Shown here in pieces: positions 60,804-64,000 of a DNA stretch of 64,000 bases. The notes beneath the pieces were generated by a model. The model was not told the DNA's origin. It was given only the letters and a program-made list of their open reading frames with translations, and did no database searches. Origin of the DNA: Crotophaga sulcirostris (lineage: Eukaryota; Chordata; Aves; Cuculiformes; Crotophagidae). The stretch's first letter is position 1, and each line of letters begins with the position of its first letter. A program made the translations under genes and the position numbers. The stretch covers positions 903,748-967,747 of the forward strand of contig VYZB01000217.1 in assembly GCA_013397455.1 (NCBI GenBank), given 5' to 3'.

Positions 60804-63773
60804 GGGCCCTTGAGGCACTGACCTACTTACAGGAACACCATGTCCTATGTTTGTTTAATTACAGGGAAGTGCTCTGATTTTGATGAGAAAACAACCAGGT
60901 GTCCGAGAGCAAGACTGAAAACACTAGCCAACAATGAGTAAGATGCAGCAACTGATGGACTGGATATAGGTTTGACAAAACACACTGCATTCATGGAACA
61001 GGGAGGGAGGGGAAAGCAGAAACAAGGGTGCCAGAGTGATTTCACTAAAATTTGTCAACATCCCAAGAAACGTTACTGGAGCTCAAAATAGCTAGAAATG
61101 CTGGCCTGAATCTGTTGACCTGAAAGAAGCTAAGAGTCAGACAACAGATTCACTTGTAAAACTACTGAATTGGTTTCTCCAAACTCAAGTTATGATTTGA
61201 AGGTATTAAGCCTTTTAATTCTTCAGTTGCTATATCCTAGACAATCAACAAAAGCAACACTCCACACTAACAAGCAAACCAGCTCAACATAAAACCAGCC
61301 ACACGGCTGCTGTATGTGATCCTAATTGGTTGGTGCAGCCGGATTTCTGGGCCTTATGCCTAAGCAATTAAATAACTCTTAACGAGTAACAAGAGTGAAA
61401 GAAGGCCCACCATGACTGCTAGTCTTTCCCCATGTCTTCATCTAAAAGAAAGTTGGCTGCAGCGACTGAGTGTTCTCAAGCTTAGTCAGATCGGCTGAGT
61501 CTGCAGTTATCAAGAAGCCAGTACATTAGTACCACATCAGTGAGTGCAAGACGACTTGCTGCACTAGATATGCGAACGAGGTTACTTGTGGGCACAAATT
61601 TTGTGCAATCTGGAATGTGACTTCGAATTAAGTAGCAATCTATTTTATTAGACAAGTACCTACTTCATACAGTTCATTATTTCAATCCCAGCTTCAAGAT
61701 TTGGCCTATGTAGCACTTGAAGAGGCACACAAGGACAAGAAAAAAATTCATCTGCCGTACCACTTCTTTAAGATGGGTGTTTATCTGAAAACATGAGACT
61801 TCCAGAGACAATTTATAGACCTAGGTTCCAAGACAATTCAATTGGCAACGGTAGTCTCCTTGACTTAAGGGGAAGTCTGAGATCTCCACATAGAGAGAGA
61901 TTCTTAAGTAGCTCTACGCAGAAAGGCATACGGCACTGTACTTACACTTTTATGCTTTTGCTATAAGATATATGCAGGCATGTACCAGAATCTCTGTTTA
62001 GTAGACTACCACAACTCTTCAAAAATCCATTAAACAAGACTTAAACCAACAAGACATTCAGTATGAGACAACAAACCCTGTTCCTAAAAGGTCAGAAAAC
62101 TATGGAAGATCTACAGATAAAAAATGTTAGAAGGGACCAAAAAAAACATGTACAGTTGGTTTGAAAAAATGTTTTAGTCAGGAGATAGCAAGTGTCATTA
62201 TGAGAATCACACTCAAAAGTTGCTTGCCCAGTGGCAAGGTCATTAAATATGAATGACAAAGAAAACAAACACAATCATTCTGGATTTAAGTATTTAATAG
62301 TAAATCCTCATTAAAAAAGGCTCCAGTTGGCCTCAGCTGGAGACAGGAAAAAGCAAATAAGGTTTCCATATTTAAAAGGGTCTGAGTATAATGGAACTGA
62401 TTTTTGGCATAAGAGGAAGAAACATCTATGCTACAGATCAGCCACTCTTTCTGCCAGTCTTGCTTGCCAACACAACTCAAACTCTCAGTGCCTTCCTGGA
62501 CTGTAATTAATTCCATGCAATCATTCTCCCTTCTAGGAAAACTGTCTTCTTTCTAAAACTTAGTTACGAGTCTAGTTTCTCCTGTTGCTCTGAGCCCTCC
62601 AGCTTATTCTTGTGCTGTCTACCATCTCCCATGCCCATTGTCTGCTGTCCTCCACTCTAGAAGATGTGTGGTCTTAGTATGCTCTCAGGAAGATGCACTC
62701 TCTCTCATTCTCTACTCAGACTTTTCCTTTGCTTTCCTTTCTACTCTTCCTTCTACAACCTCATCAAAAGCCTACGTATCTTCTTTTGAAATTTTGGGTT
62801 CTGGGAAATTTGTTTGGGGTCTATTTTGGTGAAAAAAAAACCATATTAATCAGTTATACCACATACTGTACACATGAAATGAGAGCTAGAATGGTTGGAA
62901 CTAGGGAGTTTGACTGATGAGGCTACTCCCAATCTCAATGATTTCAGAATGTGATTGAAATCATCCTGATATCTAAATGAAAATCAAAATCAGCCCTTGT
63001 TCTGTAGACAGGCTTTGTGAAATCTCCAGGAGATGGACTTTTTACAATATTGTTACTTTTCCCTGAGTATTTGTTTTCTGCTGTTTCATGCCCTTGAATC
63101 CTGGCTGCCAATACATTAGAGTGCACTCCTGAAGGAATTAGCAGTGTGTCACAGTTCATCTTGCCTGGGGACTGAAGTCAGATTAACATCCTGGTCTACA
63201 TGGTTTAATCTTTTAACCTTAAGCATGACATCCCATTAACTGAAAGATAAAAATACAATTGTTTATATACATAAGTTTTCCCCTCCTTCAAAATCTTCCT
63301 CTCTCCACTCTCTCCTGCTTTCTCTTCTGGATCAAAAACTAAGAAATCTGAACAAGTTGAGAATACATCTATCAAGAAAGCACTGCTTTTTCCTCTCCGG
63401 TTTGCCTTTTTTTTAATGTGATCTTATTTCTCTGTTTTGTAGAAAATGCTTACAAACCAAATATACATTCCAGAAGACCAAAATTGCTCGGTTTTCCCTT
63501 TCCAATAAACATATACTAGAACATCATTAAGACTACACATGTCATACTTCAAAAACAAGGAAAAAATACTTGGCAATTTTCAACTTTACTAAAAAGAGCA
63601 CCTCCATTTTTGTAAGGCCTCACTCTGTTGAATTGCAGGGACAGATGATTGAGCATGGCCTTCCAGAGACAAGTTTCCTCAGCAATTACATTTTCCTCCG
63701 TTATACACAATTCTAGTGTTATTAAATGTTTGCAGACCATTCACTGCAGGAGACAAGGGCACAGCCAGTTCAG
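60804..63773. other. Unique AT-rich DNA, no gene recognised
   Basis: No recognised gene or RNA. A GGTTGGAACTAGGGAG-like word at 62893-62908 hints at another CR1 tail but is too weak to call. Short frames (60-96 codons, for example 58991-59281 just upstream and 62286-62516 here) appear to be chance. Confidence 0.5.
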
Positions 63774-64000
63774 ACCAAAGCCTGAAACAGGGATAAATAC
63801 TGAAATTCTGGAACCCACCTAACGGCCAAGGGTCTGGAGCCAGGGCCATGACACAAGCTGAGGCTGAAGCCAAAGACAGGAACAGAACAAGCTGCCAAGA
63901 GGCAGGAACCAGAGCCAGGATATGATCCAAGAGTTGGAAGCCAAAGCCAAGATGCAAGCCAAAGGTCAGAAACAGCTGCCAGGGGCTTGGATCAACAGGC
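63774..64000. repeat. Degenerate tandem repeat, period about 90 bp, running off the window
   Basis: Three diverged copies are recognisable from their starts: ACCAAAGCCTGAAACAGG (63774), GCCAAAGACAGGAACAGA (63869) and GCCAAAGGTCAGAAACAG (63958), spaced 95 and 89 bp. Copies 1 and 2 also share an internal GGAGCCAGG / AGAGCCAGG word (63836 and 63911), followed by an ATGA-CAAG-TG-AAGCCAAAG-like series. The last copy continues AGCTGCCAGG as copy 2 does (AGCTGCCAAG). The array may extend past 64000. The long minus-strand frame over it (63679-63957) is a product of the repeat, not a gene. Confidence 0.65.

Noticed and set aside
62889..62951. Possible CR1 3' tail (GGTTGGAACTAGGGAG...AATGATTTCAGAATG)
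   Set aside because: Only the first dozen bases and a vague octamer-like end agree; the central GATGATC...TTCCAACC block is absent.
63679..63957. 92-codon minus-strand ORF with hydrophobic N-terminus
   Set aside because: Translation of the degenerate 90-bp tandem repeat; the apparent signal-peptide look comes from repeat composition.
1..64000. CRISPR array, tRNA, rRNA, endogenous retrovirus LTR pair
   Set aside because: Looked for regularly spaced identical repeats, tRNA B-box-like GGTTCGAATCC words, rRNA-like blocks and paired TG...CA terminal repeats by eye; none found.

Overview
The window is eukaryotic nuclear DNA from a sauropsid, most likely a bird. The evidence is several CR1-family LINE retrotransposon copies with the avian-type 3' end (conserved GGTTGGA...GATGAT...TTCCAACC block followed by ATTCTATG-like octamers). 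Outside these copies the sequence is AT-rich, sparse in other repeats, and has no long open reading frames. There is nothing bacterial or viral: no operons, no ribosome-binding-site-spaced genes, no CRISPR array. I recognise no host protein-coding exon, tRNA, rRNA or snRNA gene, so I read the window as intergenic or deep intronic DNA (a gene-desert type of region). The species and the flanking genes cannot be named from sequence alone.

Layout. 1-1.7 kb: unique DNA. 1.7-2.9 kb: CR1 copy 1 (plus strand, 5'-truncated, degraded). 2.9-16.2 kb: unique AT-rich DNA with one short CR1 3' tail (13.5 kb) and one weak candidate small membrane ORF (15.1-15.5 kb). 16.2-18.2 kb: CR1 copy 2 (minus strand), the best preserved reverse transcriptase. 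18.2-42 kb: unique DNA with scattered simple repeats and two stretches that look like conserved non-coding elements (23.6-24.0 and 38.2-39.1 kb). 42-46.1 kb: a head-to-tail cluster of three minus-strand CR1 pieces (copy 3, a scrambled fragment, and copy 4, which keeps endonuclease sequence but has lost most of its reverse transcriptase). 46.1-64 kb: unique DNA with three more candidate regulatory stretches (48.3-49.3, 52.2-52.6 and 59.7-60.1 kb), one CR1 3' tail (60.7 kb), an unexplained relatively GC-rich ORF (55.5-56.0 kb), and a roughly 90-bp degenerate tandem repeat running off the right edge.

The only coding capacity with recognisable homology is CR1 endonuclease and reverse transcriptase, and every copy is dead by stops, frameshifts, catalytic-residue loss or deletion. 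No genes here act together. If the window has a function it is most likely cis-regulatory, through the candidate conserved elements. I did not find an undescribed biological system that I can defend; the most useful leads are the homeodomain/POU-motif-bearing stretches and the structure of the CR1 cluster.
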